Shown here: positions 1 to 9,173 of the stretch, in pieces
Numbering within the stretch: the stretch's first letter is position 1
How the letters are laid out: each line of letters starts with the position of its first letter
From: an uncultured Oscillospiraceae bacterium
GTDB taxonomy: Bacteria; Bacillota; Clostridia; Oscillospirales; Acutalibacteraceae
Direction: 5' to 3'
Length of the DNA: 64,000 nucleotides
NCBI GenBank assembly: GCA_902492455.1
Contig: CABULH010000004.1
Coordinates: 1 to 64,000, forward strand
Program-made: the position numbers and the translations under genes
The notes under the pieces: generated by a model
The model's database searches: none
Seen by the model: the letters and a program-made list of their open reading frames with translations, nothing else
What the model was told of the DNA's origin: nothing

Positions 1-52
1 AGAAGGAGGAACATCGGGTGACTAACCTTCACTCAATGTCCCTCCTTTTCTC

Positions 53-72
53 GGGCCGTTTTGCAACGGCCC
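53..72. terminator. Small hairpin downstream of ruvX
   Basis: An 8-bp perfect stem (GGGCCGTT / AACGGCCC) with a TTGC loop lies just past the ruvX stop codon. There is no T tract on the minus strand, and only a displaced T run on the plus strand, so a terminator role is uncertain. Bases 1-51 hold only a weaker imperfect hairpin and no gene. Confidence 0.3.
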
Positions 73-81
73 CTTCGCTTT

Positions 82-492
82 TTAGTGCAGACTTTCCAGA
101 TAATCCTGTAAAATAATGGTTGCCGCCACTGTATCAATGACCGCTTTACGCTTTTTTCCACGGGTGTCCGTCTGGTTCAAATATCCAGCGGCGGACACAG
201 TGGTGAGCCGTTCATCCCAAAGCACCACCGACAGGCCGGTTTCCTTTTCCAAGGCAGCAGCAAAACTCTCCGCTCGTCGAGCACTTTCTCCTCGGCTGCC
301 GTCCATATTGCGGGGATGCCCCACCACAATCCTCTGCGCTCCCTGTTCAGCAGCGGCGAAAGCCACCTTGCTGAGCAGACGTTCATCATTTCGCTCCTCT
401 ATTGTTCCTATCGGCGAGGCCAATGTCTCGGAGGGGTCGCAGATAGCCAGACCCGTACGGGCCGTTCCCAGATCCACAGCCATAATCTTCAT
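82..492 (-). CDS. ruvX: Putative pre-16S rRNA nuclease / Holliday junction resolvase-like YqgF (RuvX)
   Basis: This 136-residue protein has the RNase H-like fold signature of the YqgF/RuvX family, which acts in 16S rRNA 5'-end maturation and has been proposed to resolve Holliday junctions. The first strand is MAVDLGTARTGLA with the catalytic Asp. VVGHPRNMDGSRG is the family's substrate loop, LWDERLTT supplies the second acid and DTVAATIILQDYL closes the fold. The frame is open 27 codons further upstream, but homology starts at MKIMAVDLG and the usual family length of about 140 residues supports that start. It follows the histidine phosphatase gene by 16 bases and is probably co-transcribed with it. 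Confidence 0.93.
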   Translation of the reverse strand: MKIMAVDLGTARTGLAICDPSETLASPIGTIEERNDERLLSKVAFAAAEQGAQRIVVGHPRNMDGSRGESARRAESFAAALEKETGLSVVLWDERLTTVSAAGYLNQTDTRGKKRKAVIDTVAATIILQDYLESLH

Positions 493-508
493 ATTCGGCC
501 TCCACTTT

Positions 509-1165
509 TTATTCCCGCCACCAGCTCTGCTTATTGAGGGTGGAAAGGGCATCGTCCAAATGGCCGTTGTCATTCGCTAAGCGGATGAATGGCCGTCCAT
601 CCTCAAATTCCAGTACGCTGACCGCTGTATTGTCACACCAGGGAATCTCCAGCAGTTGTTCGATAGGACGGCCGGAAGCCCAGCAAAGAGCGTTACGGAT
701 TGCACAGCCATGGGATGCCACTCCCACCGTTTCTCCGGGATGGTCTTCCGCAATGGCTGAGAGGACTTCCGCCATCCGGGCATATACCGCCCGCATCGGC
801 TCGCCGTTTTGAGGCGCAAAAGACCAAGGGCGGCAGCTCCATGCCGCCCACTCGTCCGGATACAGTTCGGGCAGCGCCTCCCAAGGCTTTTCTTCCCAAT
901 GTCCGCCGTTGATCTCTATCAGCCGCTCATCCGTATGGATGGGCAGTTGATGATAGCGGTTCACCGCCTCCGCTGTGCGGTAAGCCCGTTTCAGCGGACT
1001 GGAGTACAAAGCATCCAAATGAATATCCCGAAAACGTTCCGCCAGCTTTTCCAGCTGCAACCGGCCGTTGTCGCTGATCTCTTCATCTGTGTGGCCTTGA
1101 AAGATACGATTAATATTGCCCATCGCTTCACAATGCCGGACAAGATAAATAGTCGTCAAGATCAT
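509..1165 (-). CDS. Histidine phosphatase family protein (phosphoglycerate mutase-like)
   Basis: A 218-residue member of the histidine phosphatase superfamily, which uses a phosphohistidine intermediate on small phosphorylated substrates. The N-terminal motif is YLVRHCEA, with RHC in place of the commoner RHG, so the nucleophilic His is kept. The second catalytic His is in VASHGCAIRNAL near residue 165. The substrate cannot be read from the sequence: cobalamin phosphatase CobC, a broad sugar phosphatase or a GpmB-like enzyme are all possible. Start is at MILTTIYLVRH, next to a GGGAGA ribosome site; a TTG two codons later is better spaced and cannot be excluded. It lies upstream of ruvX and is divergent from the MBL hydrolase. 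Confidence 0.85.
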   Translation of the reverse strand: MILTTIYLVRHCEAMGNINRIFQGHTDEEISDNGRLQLEKLAERFRDIHLDALYSSPLKRAYRTAEAVNRYHQLPIHTDERLIEINGGHWEEKPWEALPELYPDEWAAWSCRPWSFAPQNGEPMRAVYARMAEVLSAIAEDHPGETVGVASHGCAIRNALCWASGRPIEQLLEIPWCDNTAVSVLEFEDGRPFIRLANDNGHLDDALSTLNKQSWWRE

Positions 1166-1192
1166 TCTCCCTTTCCCTATTACTCCCGACGC

Positions 1193-1221
1193 TTGCGGTT
1201 CAAACGGCGGTGTGCTATACT
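1193..1221 (+). promoter_or_regulatory. Sigma-A-type promoter for the MBL-fold hydrolase
   Basis: TTGCGG, 17 bases, then TATACT lie about 24 bases before the start codon. This predicts a very short leader that contains only the AGGAGGG ribosome site. Confidence 0.55.
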
Positions 1222-1244
1222 GCAAGCGACAGGAGGGAAGTCTT

Positions 1245-2075
1245 ATGGTATTGGATTATCTCGGTACGGCCGCCGCCGAAGGCTGGCCAGCCATCTTTTG
1301 CGAATGCAATGCCTGTCGGCGAGCAGCGGAAAGCGGCGGACGCAATATTCGCAGCCGGTCTCAGGCTCTGGTAAACGGCGAACTGCTGATCGATCTGCCG
1401 GCAGACACCTGTAGCCGCGTCTTGACAGGCAGGCTACATCTTTCTGGCATACGATCCTGTTTGATTACTCACAGTCACAGCGATCATCTTTATACAGCCG
1501 ATCTGGAAATGCGGCGCACTGGCTTTGCTTACCCTACGGATGATCTTCCCTTTATTCTGTACGGCACCAACATCGCCGGAAAAACCATTCGGGAAGTATT
1601 GGCACGATACAATCTTGAACGGGATGGACGGGTACTTTTTCATCCGGTAACCCCGCTGCGACCTTTTTCCGTCGGCCGCTATACCGTGACCGCTCTTCCG
1701 GCAGATCATGATCCTGCTTCCGGGCCGGTGATCTATCTTATTAACGACGGCGAAAAACACCTGCTATACGCCCATGATACCGGATATTTCCCGGAAGAAA
1801 GCTGGGCGTACCTGGAAACAGAGCAACCCCTTTTGGATCTGGTATCTCTGGACTGCACCACTGGTCCCTTGGAGTGTCGGCGGGGACATATGGGCCTTTC
1901 TGCAGCCAGAGAAGCGTATGATCGCTTGCTGGAACTGGGCTGCGTCAACGAAACCACCACTGCTTATGTCAACCATTTCTCCCATAACGGCGGCAAGATC
2001 TATGACGAACTGGTTCCCTTGGCCGCCGATTATGGCTTCCAGGTTTCCTATGACGGCTGTCGGGTGACCGTATAG
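1245..2075 (+). CDS. MBL-fold metallohydrolase, PhnP-like
   Basis: A 276-residue metallo-beta-lactamase-fold hydrolase. The dinuclear metal site is visible as THSHSDHLY (HxHxDH, near residue 80), with later ligands in ALPADHDP and YAHDTGYF. The organisation resembles PhnP-type cyclic phosphodiesterases: an N-terminal CNACRRA cysteine segment that could bind structural zinc, followed by SRSQALV. PhnP opens 5-phosphoribosyl 1,2-cyclic phosphate in phosphonate use, but no phn genes are nearby, so the substrate is open. The ATG at 1245 is chosen because AGGAGGG precedes it at the correct spacing. It is a single-gene unit ending in a shared terminator. Confidence 0.85.
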   Translation: MVLDYLGTAAAEGWPAIFCECNACRRAAESGGRNIRSRSQALVNGELLIDLPADTCSRVLTGRLHLSGIRSCLITHSHSDHLYTADLEMRRTGFAYPTDDLPFILYGTNIAGKTIREVLARYNLERDGRVLFHPVTPLRPFSVGRYTVTALPADHDPASGPVIYLINDGEKHLLYAHDTGYFPEESWAYLETEQPLLDLVSLDCTTGPLECRRGHMGLSAAREAYDRLLELGCVNETTTAYVNHFSHNGGKIYDELVPLAADYGFQVSYDGCRVTV

Positions 2076-2085
2076 TAATCTCAAT

Positions 2086-2133
2086 GAAGGTGCTGACGGA
2101 CTTTTAATATGTCCGTCAGCACCTTCTTTTTTA
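2086..2133. terminator. Bidirectional terminator between the MBL hydrolase and pyrD
   Basis: A perfect 15-bp stem (2086-2100 with 2112-2126) and an 11-base loop are followed by a CTTTTTT tract on the plus strand. It sits between convergent genes, so it can end both transcripts. Confidence 0.85.
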
Positions 2134-3042
2134 CCATTCCTGCAAAGTTCCCGTCAATTCCGTGATACTGGTGAGACCGCTTTTCTCCGCGAATGATTCC
2201 AGTCCCTCAATGATCTTACACATAGCGAAGGGGTCACGGAATGTGGCAGTTCCCACTTGCACGGCAGCCGCACCGGCGATCATCATCTCTGCGGCATCCT
2301 CCCATGTGGCGATGCCGCCTAAACCTACCACCGGAATTTTTACCCGCTTGTACACATCCCGTACCATCCGCACTGCCACAGGAAATACCGCCGGACCGGA
2401 CAGGCCGCCGGTGTTGTTGTGCAGTATAGGCCGACGGGTACGGATATCGATCCGCATACCAGTCAAGGTGTTGATTAAAGAAACGCAGTCGGCCCCCGCG
2501 GCTTCCGCCGCAGCAGCGATCTCTCCGATATTCGTCACATTGGGGGTGAGCTTCACCATCAACGGCTTTTTCAGCCGGCGGCGCACCTCGCTGGTCACCC
2601 TTTCCACCATGTCGCAGGAAGTGCCGAAATTGACGCCTCCCTCCTTGACGTTGGGACAGGAGATATTCAGTTCCACCATATCCACGGCGGAGGCATCCAG
2701 CTTTTCCGCCATAACAGCATACTCTTCCACACTGTGTCCCGCCAAATTGGCGATAGCCACCGTTCCCTGCTGTTTCAGCCATGGCAGATAAGTGGAAAGA
2801 AACATATCCACGCCCGGATTTTGTAGCCCCACGCTGTTGAGCATACCGGCAGGGGTTTCCGCGATACGGGGATTCAGATTTCCCTCTCTTGGAAGCAGCG
2901 TGGTACCCTTGCAGGAGATGCCGCCCAGCTTGGATATGGGAAAAAATTCATTGTATTCCATACCATAGCCAAAGGTGCCGGAAGCGGCGATCACCGGATT
3001 TTTCAGTTCCACACCGCACAAATTCACCCGCATGTCGCTCAT
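2131..3042 (-). CDS. pyrD: Dihydroorotate dehydrogenase B, catalytic subunit (NAD-linked)
   Basis: A 303-residue class 1B dihydroorotate dehydrogenase that oxidises dihydroorotate to orotate with FMN. AASGTFGYGMEY and FMN-binding segments are present. The catalytic base Cys is in LNISCPNVKEGG, and TLTGMRIDIRTRRP and GLGGIATWEDA complete the barrel. Type 1B enzymes need PyrK for NAD coupling, and pyrK lies immediately upstream with an ATGA overlap, which implies translational coupling and fixes the start at 3042. It is the last gene of the pyrimidine operon. Confidence 0.97.
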   Translation of the reverse strand: MSDMRVNLCGVELKNPVIAASGTFGYGMEYNEFFPISKLGGISCKGTTLLPREGNLNPRIAETPAGMLNSVGLQNPGVDMFLSTYLPWLKQQGTVAIANLAGHSVEEYAVMAEKLDASAVDMVELNISCPNVKEGGVNFGTSCDMVERVTSEVRRRLKKPLMVKLTPNVTNIGEIAAAAEAAGADCVSLINTLTGMRIDIRTRRPILHNNTGGLSGPAVFPVAVRMVRDVYKRVKIPVVGLGGIATWEDAAEMMIAGAAAVQVGTATFRDPFAMCKIIEGLESFAEKSGLTSITELTGTLQEW

Positions 3043-3815
3043 GTCCAGTCCACCTCCGATGCCTCAAATACTGGGCCATTGAGACAAACTCGAGTCATAT
3101 GGGTTTCTCCGGCCGCATCCTTGGTTTTACATGCACAGCCCAGACAAGCGCCCACACCGCAGCCCATTCGCTCTTCCATAGAAACGTAACAGGAGATTCC
3201 CTGCTTAGCCGCCAACGCAGCGACACCTCTCATCATGATCTTTGGTCCACAGGTGTACACCACATCACAGGCGTTCTGCATCAAGTGCTGTTCCAATGCC
3301 TGTGTGGTAAAGCCGTGAAATCCGGCGGAACCGTCATCGGTGCACAACACGGTACGCGCCCCCACTGCGGCGAAATCCTCCTGTAGAATGGCGGCGGATG
3401 CGCTGCGGAAGCCGGTTATTACCGTGGCATTGGTGCCGTAGAACCGGGCCACGGGCAGCAATGGTGGCGTACCGATGCCGCCTCCCACCAAAACCGCCTT
3501 TTTTCCTGGATCAGAGAGTGGAAAACCATGCCCCAGGGGACCGACAAGATCCAACATTTCCCCTGCCTGCCGTTCCGCCAGCCAAGCCGTTCCTTTTCCC
3601 CTTATCTCAAAAACCAGGCGCAAGATACCCAATTGCGCATCAAAACCGCAGATAGAGATGGGCCTGCGCAGCTCATAGGAGCCGCAGAGAACCTGGACAA
3701 ACTGTCCGGCGGAAGCCGCACCGGCAATTTTAGGCGCAGACAGGGTACAATTATACACGCCGGGAGCAATTTCATTCATGTATAGCAGCTTGCCATTTTC
3801 CTGGGTATAACGCAT
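3039..3815 (-). CDS. pyrK: Dihydroorotate dehydrogenase B, electron transfer subunit
   Basis: A 258-residue flavin/iron-sulfur reductase subunit that passes electrons from PyrD to NAD+. The FAD site is ELRRPISICGFD near residue 55, the NAD-binding stretch is GGGIGTPPLLPVA near 110, and the C-terminal [2Fe-2S] ligands are in RMGCGVGACLGCACKT plus a later Cys in TRVCLNGPV. It starts 16 bases after carB with a GGCGGTG ribosome site, and its stop overlaps the pyrD start. The pairing shows that this organism couples pyrimidine synthesis to NAD+ rather than quinone, as expected of an anaerobe. Confidence 0.96.
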   Translation of the reverse strand: MRYTQENGKLLYMNEIAPGVYNCTLSAPKIAGAASAGQFVQVLCGSYELRRPISICGFDAQLGILRLVFEIRGKGTAWLAERQAGEMLDLVGPLGHGFPLSDPGKKAVLVGGGIGTPPLLPVARFYGTNATVITGFRSASAAILQEDFAAVGARTVLCTDDGSAGFHGFTTQALEQHLMQNACDVVYTCGPKIMMRGVAALAAKQGISCYVSMEERMGCGVGACLGCACKTKDAAGETHMTRVCLNGPVFEASEVDWT

Positions 3816-3831
3816 ATCACACCGCCTTTTC

Positions 3832-6800
3832 TCAAACCTTGGTGATATCGATCAGTTCCATGTCCGCCATAGTTTTATCCATAGACAGACAGCGCAGCAT
3901 AGCCTGAGCCGTGTCTACAGAAGTGAACACTGGAATAGCATGTTCCACTGCCATACGGCGCATCTGCACACTGGCTAATTTCGGATCCCGACCATGAGCG
4001 TCGGTGGAAAGAATATAATCGATTTTTCCGCTTTCCAGCAGATCCACAATGTTGGGATGCTCCTCATGCATCTTCCGCACAGCAGAGGTGGGAATCATCT
4101 CTTTATTCAACCGATTGGCCGTGCCTGCCGTGGCGTAGATGTCGAAGCCCAAAGAGCGGAATCGGTCTGCCACCTGCATCGCTTCCAGCTTATCGGAATC
4201 CCGCACGGTAATCAGAACGCCGCCGGACTTCTTCATTTTGTAGCCCGCCGCCACCAAGCCTTTGAGCAGGGCGTTTTCAAAAGTTTTGGCAAGGCCCAGC
4301 ACTTCGCCGGTGGATTTCATCTCCGGCCCCAGCTGGATGTCCAGATTGCGCAGTTTTTCAAAGGAGAATACTGGAACCTTTACCGCCACATAATCCCGTT
4401 CCGGATACAAACCAACGCCAAAACCCATCTCCTTCAGCGGCTCGCCCAGCATGCAGCGGGTAGCCAACTCCACCATGGGAACGTTGGTCACCTTGCTGAT
4501 ATAGGGAACCGTCCGTGAGGAACGGGGGTTGACCTCGATAACATAAACCGTATCCTGATACACCACATACTGCACGTTTACCAGTCCTACCACATGAAGG
4601 GCTTTAGCCAGTCTGCCGGTGTAGTCGATAATGGTCTGTCGGATTTGAGCGCTGAGAGTCTGGGAAGGATAAACGGAGATGGAGTCACCGGAATGAACGC
4701 CTGCCCGTTCCACATGCTCCATGATTCCGGGAATGAGATAATCCTCGCCATCGCAGATAGCGTCCACCTCAACCTCCTTGCCCATTAAATATTTATCGAT
4801 GAGCACAGGATTCTCCAACTCATGGGAGGTGATGATGGCCATGTATTCCTTCACATCGTTATCGTCATAGGCAATAATCATGTTCTGGCCGCCCAGCACA
4901 TAAGAAGGCCGCAGCAGCACCGGATACCCCAGTTTTCCCGCGACTTTCAGTGCTTCTTCCGTAGTGAAAACCGTGGAACCCTGAGGCCGCGGGATGCCGC
5001 ACTGCTCCAGCAGCTCGTCGAAGCGTTCCCGATCCTCGGCGGCGTCGATGCTGTCTGCCGGGGTTCCCAAAATCTTCACTCCGCGCTGCTCCAGATGCTT
5101 GGTGAGCTTGATGGCCGTCTGGCCGCCGAACTGCACCACCACCGCATCCGGGCGCTCGGTTGCCAACACATTGTCCACATCCTCAGGCGTCAGAGGGTCG
5201 AAGTACAACCGGTCGGAGGTATCGAAATCAGTGGAGACGGTTTCCGGATTGTTATTGGCGATAATCGCCTCATATCCCAGCTTTTTCAGCGTCCGCACAC
5301 AATGGACGGAGCAATAGTCAAACTCAATGCCCTGACCGATGCGGATGGGACCGGAGCCAAAGACAATGACCCGCTTTTTGCCGGAATTCAGCTGGGCGTT
5401 ATAGATTTCCGCTTCGTTTTCATCGTCCCAAGTGGAATAGAAATAAGGGGTTTCTGCGTCGAACTCCGCCGCACAGGTATCCACCATTTTATAGACGGCG
5501 TGACGCTGCAGCGGAATTTCCTGACCGGACAGCCGCTGAATCGTTTTATCCAGGAACCCCAGCCGTTTTGCCCGCATATAGGTTTCCTCATCCAACACGG
5601 AAGAAGACAGTTCCGCCTCCATGGCCACCAGCCGGTTCAGCTTGGAGAGGAACCAGCGGTCGATTTTGGTAAGATCATAAATCTCATCAGCGGTCATGAT
5701 CTTCCGCTTCAGCGCGGCATAGATAGCAAAAATCCGCTCGTCATCCATGGCAGAGATAATGCTTTTGATCTCCTGCGCAGATTTATCCTCCAGCTTAGGC
5801 AGATTGGGGGTATCGATGCCCAGTTCAATGGAACGCACCGCCTTCATGAAGGCGATTTCAAAGCCGGAACCAATGGACATGACCTCACCGGTGGCCTTCA
5901 TCTGGGTACCCAGGCGGCGGTCGGCATAGACAAATTTGTCAAAGGGCCATTTGGGGAATTTGATGACGCAGTAATCCACCGCCGGCTCGTTGCAGGCATA
6001 GGTTTTGCCGGTAACCGCGTTGACGATTTCATCCAGCCGGTAGCCAATGGCAATTTTACAGGCCACCTTGGCAATAGGATATCCGGTAGCCTTAGAAGCC
6101 AGCGCGGAGGAACGGGATACCCGGGGATTCACCTCAATTACCGCGTATTCCATGCTGTCCGGCTTGAGGGCGAACTGGACGTTGCAGCCTCCCTCCACGC
6201 CCAAAGCGGTGACGATGTTCAGCGCCGCCGCCCGCATCATGCGGAATTCATGAGCGGACATGGTCTGCGCCGGCGCCACTACAATGGAATCACCCGTATG
6301 AACTCCTACGGGATCCACGTTTTCCATGGAGCAGACGTCAATAGCGTTACCGGCCCCGTCCCGAATGACTTCAAATTCAATTTCCTTCCACCCAGCTACG
6401 CTCTTTTCAATGAGCACCTGATGAATCATGGAGGCTCGCAGGCCGCCGGCACAGATTTCCAGCATTTCCTCATCGCTGTGGACAAAGCCGCCGCCGGTAC
6501 CACCCAGTGTGTAAGCGGGACGGACCACGACCGGATAGTCGATCTCATGGGCAAAGGCCACCGCATCCTCAACAGATTCCACTACTTTAGAAGGAATACA
6601 GGGTTCCCCGATGGACAGCATGGTATCTTTAAAAGCCTGCCGATCCTCCGCCTTGCGAATAGTTTCGGGATTAACGCCCAGCAGCTTGACCCCGCGCGAG
6701 GAAAGAAAATCTCCTTCCGACAGTTCCATGCCGATATTCAGACCGGTCTGGCCGCCCATATTCGCCAGAACACTGTCTGGTTTTTCCAGATCAATAATTC

Positions 6801-7026
6801 GTTTGACAACCTCTACGTTCAGCGGCTCAATATATATTTTGTCCGCCATGGTTTTGTCCGTCATAATCGTGGCGGGATTGGAGTTCACCAGCACCACTTC
6901 CAGCCCCTCTTCCTTCAGGGCACGGCAGGCTTGAGTTCCTGCATAATCGAACTCAGCCGCCTGGCCGATGATGATGGGGCCGGAACCGATTACAAGAACT
7001 TTTTTCACATCGCTGCGTTTTGGCAT
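3832..7026 (-). CDS. carB: Carbamoyl phosphate synthase, large (synthetase) subunit
   Basis: A 1064-residue protein of the expected length, with two homologous ATP-grasp halves. The first half makes carboxyphosphate and carbamate (VIGSGPIIIGQAAEFDYAG at the N terminus). The second phosphorylates carbamate (VFGSGPIRIGQGIEFDYCS near residue 550). A C-terminal MGS-like regulatory domain follows (SLGFDIYATAGTANRLN). It normally receives ammonia through a tunnel from CarA. Because the CarA encoded 76 bases upstream lacks its catalytic residues, this CarB probably depends on free ammonia (inference). Nothing in CarB itself looks truncated. Confidence 0.97.
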   Translation of the reverse strand: MPKRSDVKKVLVIGSGPIIIGQAAEFDYAGTQACRALKEEGLEVVLVNSNPATIMTDKTMADKIYIEPLNVEVVKRIIDLEKPDSVLANMGGQTGLNIGMELSEGDFLSSRGVKLLGVNPETIRKAEDRQAFKDTMLSIGEPCIPSKVVESVEDAVAFAHEIDYPVVVRPAYTLGGTGGGFVHSDEEMLEICAGGLRASMIHQVLIEKSVAGWKEIEFEVIRDGAGNAIDVCSMENVDPVGVHTGDSIVVAPAQTMSAHEFRMMRAAALNIVTALGVEGGCNVQFALKPDSMEYAVIEVNPRVSRSSALASKATGYPIAKVACKIAIGYRLDEIVNAVTGKTYACNEPAVDYCVIKFPKWPFDKFVYADRRLGTQMKATGEVMSIGSGFEIAFMKAVRSIELGIDTPNLPKLEDKSAQEIKSIISAMDDERIFAIYAALKRKIMTADEIYDLTKIDRWFLSKLNRLVAMEAELSSSVLDEETYMRAKRLGFLDKTIQRLSGQEIPLQRHAVYKMVDTCAAEFDAETPYFYSTWDDENEAEIYNAQLNSGKKRVIVFGSGPIRIGQGIEFDYCSVHCVRTLKKLGYEAIIANNNPETVSTDFDTSDRLYFDPLTPEDVDNVLATERPDAVVVQFGGQTAIKLTKHLEQRGVKILGTPADSIDAAEDRERFDELLEQCGIPRPQGSTVFTTEEALKVAGKLGYPVLLRPSYVLGGQNMIIAYDDNDVKEYMAIITSHELENPVLIDKYLMGKEVEVDAICDGEDYLIPGIMEHVERAGVHSGDSISVYPSQTLSAQIRQTIIDYTGRLAKALHVVGLVNVQYVVYQDTVYVIEVNPRSSRTVPYISKVTNVPMVELATRCMLGEPLKEMGFGVGLYPERDYVAVKVPVFSFEKLRNLDIQLGPEMKSTGEVLGLAKTFENALLKGLVAAGYKMKKSGGVLITVRDSDKLEAMQVADRFRSLGFDIYATAGTANRLNKEMIPTSAVRKMHEEHPNIVDLLESGKIDYILSTDAHGRDPKLASVQMRRMAVEHAIPVFTSVDTAQAMLRCLSMDKTMADMELIDITKV

Positions 7027-7102
7027 ATCAGAATCCTGTCCTTTCTGAAAAGCCCCGGTTGCTGAAGCATCCTGGGCTGATATTTTGTTTTAACGGTGTT
7101 GG

Positions 7103-8170
7103 TCAGCGTGTCTCAAGCAAGGAAACCACCGCGTCGAACACCCAAGCGGTATCCTGATAGCCATTGCCGTCAGAAGGCTCAAACTGAACGGTCAGCACAG
7201 GATGCTCCAAATAACGCAGCCCTTCCACCGTTCCGTCGTTGACATTGCGCAGAAAAGCTTCTGCGCAGCTGTCCACGCTGTCCAGCGCCACGGTATAGCC
7301 ATGATTCTGCTCTGTCACCATCACCCGGCCGTTATCCAGATTTCTTACCGGCTGGTTGCTGCCGCGATGTCCCACAGGGAGCTTCTCGATCTTATATCCC
7401 GCAGCCACCGCCATCAGCTGATGTCCTAGACCCCAGCCAAAAATCGGCTTATTCGCCTGTACCAGTTCCCGGATAATTTCCACGATCTCCGGATTGTCCC
7501 AGGGATCGCCGGGGCCGTCGGAGAGCACGAAGCCGTCCGCACCGGAGGACAGCAATTCCGCGGCAGGCGTATAGGCGGGATAAACGGTGACGCTGCATCC
7601 CCGAGCAAGAAAAAAGTCCAGAATCGACCGGCGGAATCCATAGTCCGGAACTGCCAGCTCAAAACGGGAATTCTCCGCTTCGATACGCTGCGGTTTGCCG
7701 ACGGTAATCTTCCCCACTGCCGGCGGCACTCGATATTCCTTCATCTTTTTCAGCTTTTCTTCACGGTTCTCCAGGCTGTACAAAATCATTCCGTTCATCA
7801 CGCCGTGATCGCGGATATGACGGGTCAGAGCACGGGTATCAATGCCGCATAGGCCCACAATGCCTTGACGTTTCAAATATTCATCCAGAGTAACAAATTC
7901 GTGGGCATCGGTGGGTTCTACACACCACTCCCGCACCACATAACCGCTGGCCACCAGACGGGAAGAACTCTCCGGATCCACACCGCGATTGCCGATCAGC
8001 GGATAGGTCTGTACCACGATCTGACCGGAATAGGTGGGATCCTGCAGCAAATCCTGACTGGTGGTCATGTCCGTGTTGAACACGACCTCACCCAGGGCAT
8101 CGCCTTCCGCCCCCATCGCATACCCCTGATACTGGGTGCCGTCCTCCAAAAGCAGGTAAGCCTTTTTCAT
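7103..8170 (-). CDS. carA: Carbamoyl phosphate synthase small subunit with inactive glutaminase site
   Basis: A 355-residue CarA with the normal N-terminal domain (KKAYLLLEDGTQYQGYAMG, GLCGIDTRALTRHIR) and a class I glutamine amidotransferase fold. The fold scaffold is intact: LSDGPGDPWDNP, then GLGHQL and EQNHGYTV. The catalytic triad is not. The nucleophile Cys of the usual GICLGHQ motif is Gly247 (FGWGLGHQ), and the His and Glu of the usual HPE are Glu331 and Ser333 (QFEPSDG). Known family biochemistry says loss of this Cys abolishes glutamine hydrolysis but not ammonia-driven synthesis. The gene has no frameshift and keeps its operon place, so it is probably a structural or regulatory partner of CarB rather than decay. 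Confidence 0.93.
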   Translation of the reverse strand: MKKAYLLLEDGTQYQGYAMGAEGDALGEVVFNTDMTTSQDLLQDPTYSGQIVVQTYPLIGNRGVDPESSSRLVASGYVVREWCVEPTDAHEFVTLDEYLKRQGIVGLCGIDTRALTRHIRDHGVMNGMILYSLENREEKLKKMKEYRVPPAVGKITVGKPQRIEAENSRFELAVPDYGFRRSILDFFLARGCSVTVYPAYTPAAELLSSGADGFVLSDGPGDPWDNPEIVEIIRELVQANKPIFGWGLGHQLMAVAAGYKIEKLPVGHRGSNQPVRNLDNGRVMVTEQNHGYTVALDSVDSCAEAFLRNVNDGTVEGLRYLEHPVLTVQFEPSDGNGYQDTAWVFDAVVSLLETR

Positions 8171-8236
8171 CTCTATCCATCATTCCTTTCTCAACATAGC
8201 CAAAACAAAGCGCAGATTCCTGATCCTGCGAGAGAA

Positions 8237-9154
8237 TCATCGGATGGCGCTGACAATATCTGTTTTCATCCGCAGCGCTTCCCGCCGTGCAGCTCCCGCG
8301 AAGTCCTCCGGTGCGCAGCCTTCCTTTTTCCAGGCGCACAAAATGCCTCGCGAGGAATTGACGATAGCCCCCATGCCGTCCTTGTCAAAGGCCCCCGCTA
8401 CGTCTGCCGCGCCGCCGCCCTGAGCGCCGTAGCCAGGCACCAGAAAATATGTATGCGGAAGTTCCCCGCGCAGTTCATCCAGCTGTTTGGGCCAGGTAGC
8501 GCCTACCACGGCTCCAACGCCCGAATAGCCGTATTTCCCAGGCAATTCCTCGCCCCATTTTTCGCACATTCCGCCCATTTGCCGGTATACCGGCTCTCCG
8601 TCTATCAGCCGGTCCTGCAATTCGCCGGAGGAAGGATTCGAGGTTTTCACCAATACAAAGATGCCGGTATCCGCCTGGCGGCAGACCTCCAGCAGCGGCT
8701 TGATACCGTCACTGCCCAGATAGCCGTTGACTGTCAGCGCATCTCCGCCGAAAGGAACGCAAACCGTTTCCCCCACCTTCACCTTGCCCATATGGGCGGC
8801 GGCATAAGCCTCCATAGTGCTTCCGATATCGTTGCGTTTGCCATCCGTGATGACAAACATCCCCTTTTGCTTGGCATAAGCAATTGTATCGGCTAATGCC
8901 TTTACGCCGGGCCAGCCCAGCATCTCATAATAAGCCGCCTGAGGCTTTACCGCTGGTACAATATCGCACAGGGCATCAATCAGCCCCTTGTTGAATTCCA
9001 GTATAGCGGCTGCAGCGCCTTCCAGAGTTTCCCCATGCTCCGCGAAGGCTTTCTTCACCATCGCAGGAGGCAGATAGTCCAACTTCGGATCCAGTCCTGC
9101 CACCGTGGGATTTCCCGTCCGTTTTACCGCTTCAATCAATCTATCCAGTGCCAT
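8237..9154 (-). CDS. pyrF: Orotidine-5'-phosphate decarboxylase
   Basis: A 305-residue OMP decarboxylase, the last step to UMP. It is the longer subfamily (about 300 residues) seen in many Clostridia and actinobacteria, not the 230-residue Bacillus type. The N-terminal TVAGLDPKLDY and catalytic VITDGKRNDIGST (Lys-Asp network) are clear, and LVKTSNPSSGE is the phosphate-proximal loop. The ATG at 9154 is chosen because GGAGG precedes it by six bases; an in-frame upstream extension has no support. It lies 19 bases after pyrC. Confidence 0.96.
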   Translation of the reverse strand: MALDRLIEAVKRTGNPTVAGLDPKLDYLPPAMVKKAFAEHGETLEGAAAAILEFNKGLIDALCDIVPAVKPQAAYYEMLGWPGVKALADTIAYAKQKGMFVITDGKRNDIGSTMEAYAAAHMGKVKVGETVCVPFGGDALTVNGYLGSDGIKPLLEVCRQADTGIFVLVKTSNPSSGELQDRLIDGEPVYRQMGGMCEKWGEELPGKYGYSGVGAVVGATWPKQLDELRGELPHTYFLVPGYGAQGGGAADVAGAFDKDGMGAIVNSSRGILCAWKKEGCAPEDFAGAARREALRMKTDIVSAIR

Positions 9155-9173
9155 AACTACCTCCGTTATTTTC

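Noticed and set aside
1..51. Imperfect hairpin AAGGAGG...CCTCCTT at the window start
   Set aside because: Stem is interrupted and lacks a T tract; the adjoining gene lies outside the window, so its role cannot be judged.
4822..7065. A 747-codon open frame on the plus strand opposite carB
   Set aside because: It is fully antisense to a certain carB, lacks a ribosome site and its product resembles no family; it reflects carB codon bias.
7103..8170. Idea that carA is a decaying pseudogene
   Set aside because: The frame is intact, all other motifs are conserved, the ribosome site and operon position are kept, and the three changes fall only on catalytic residues.
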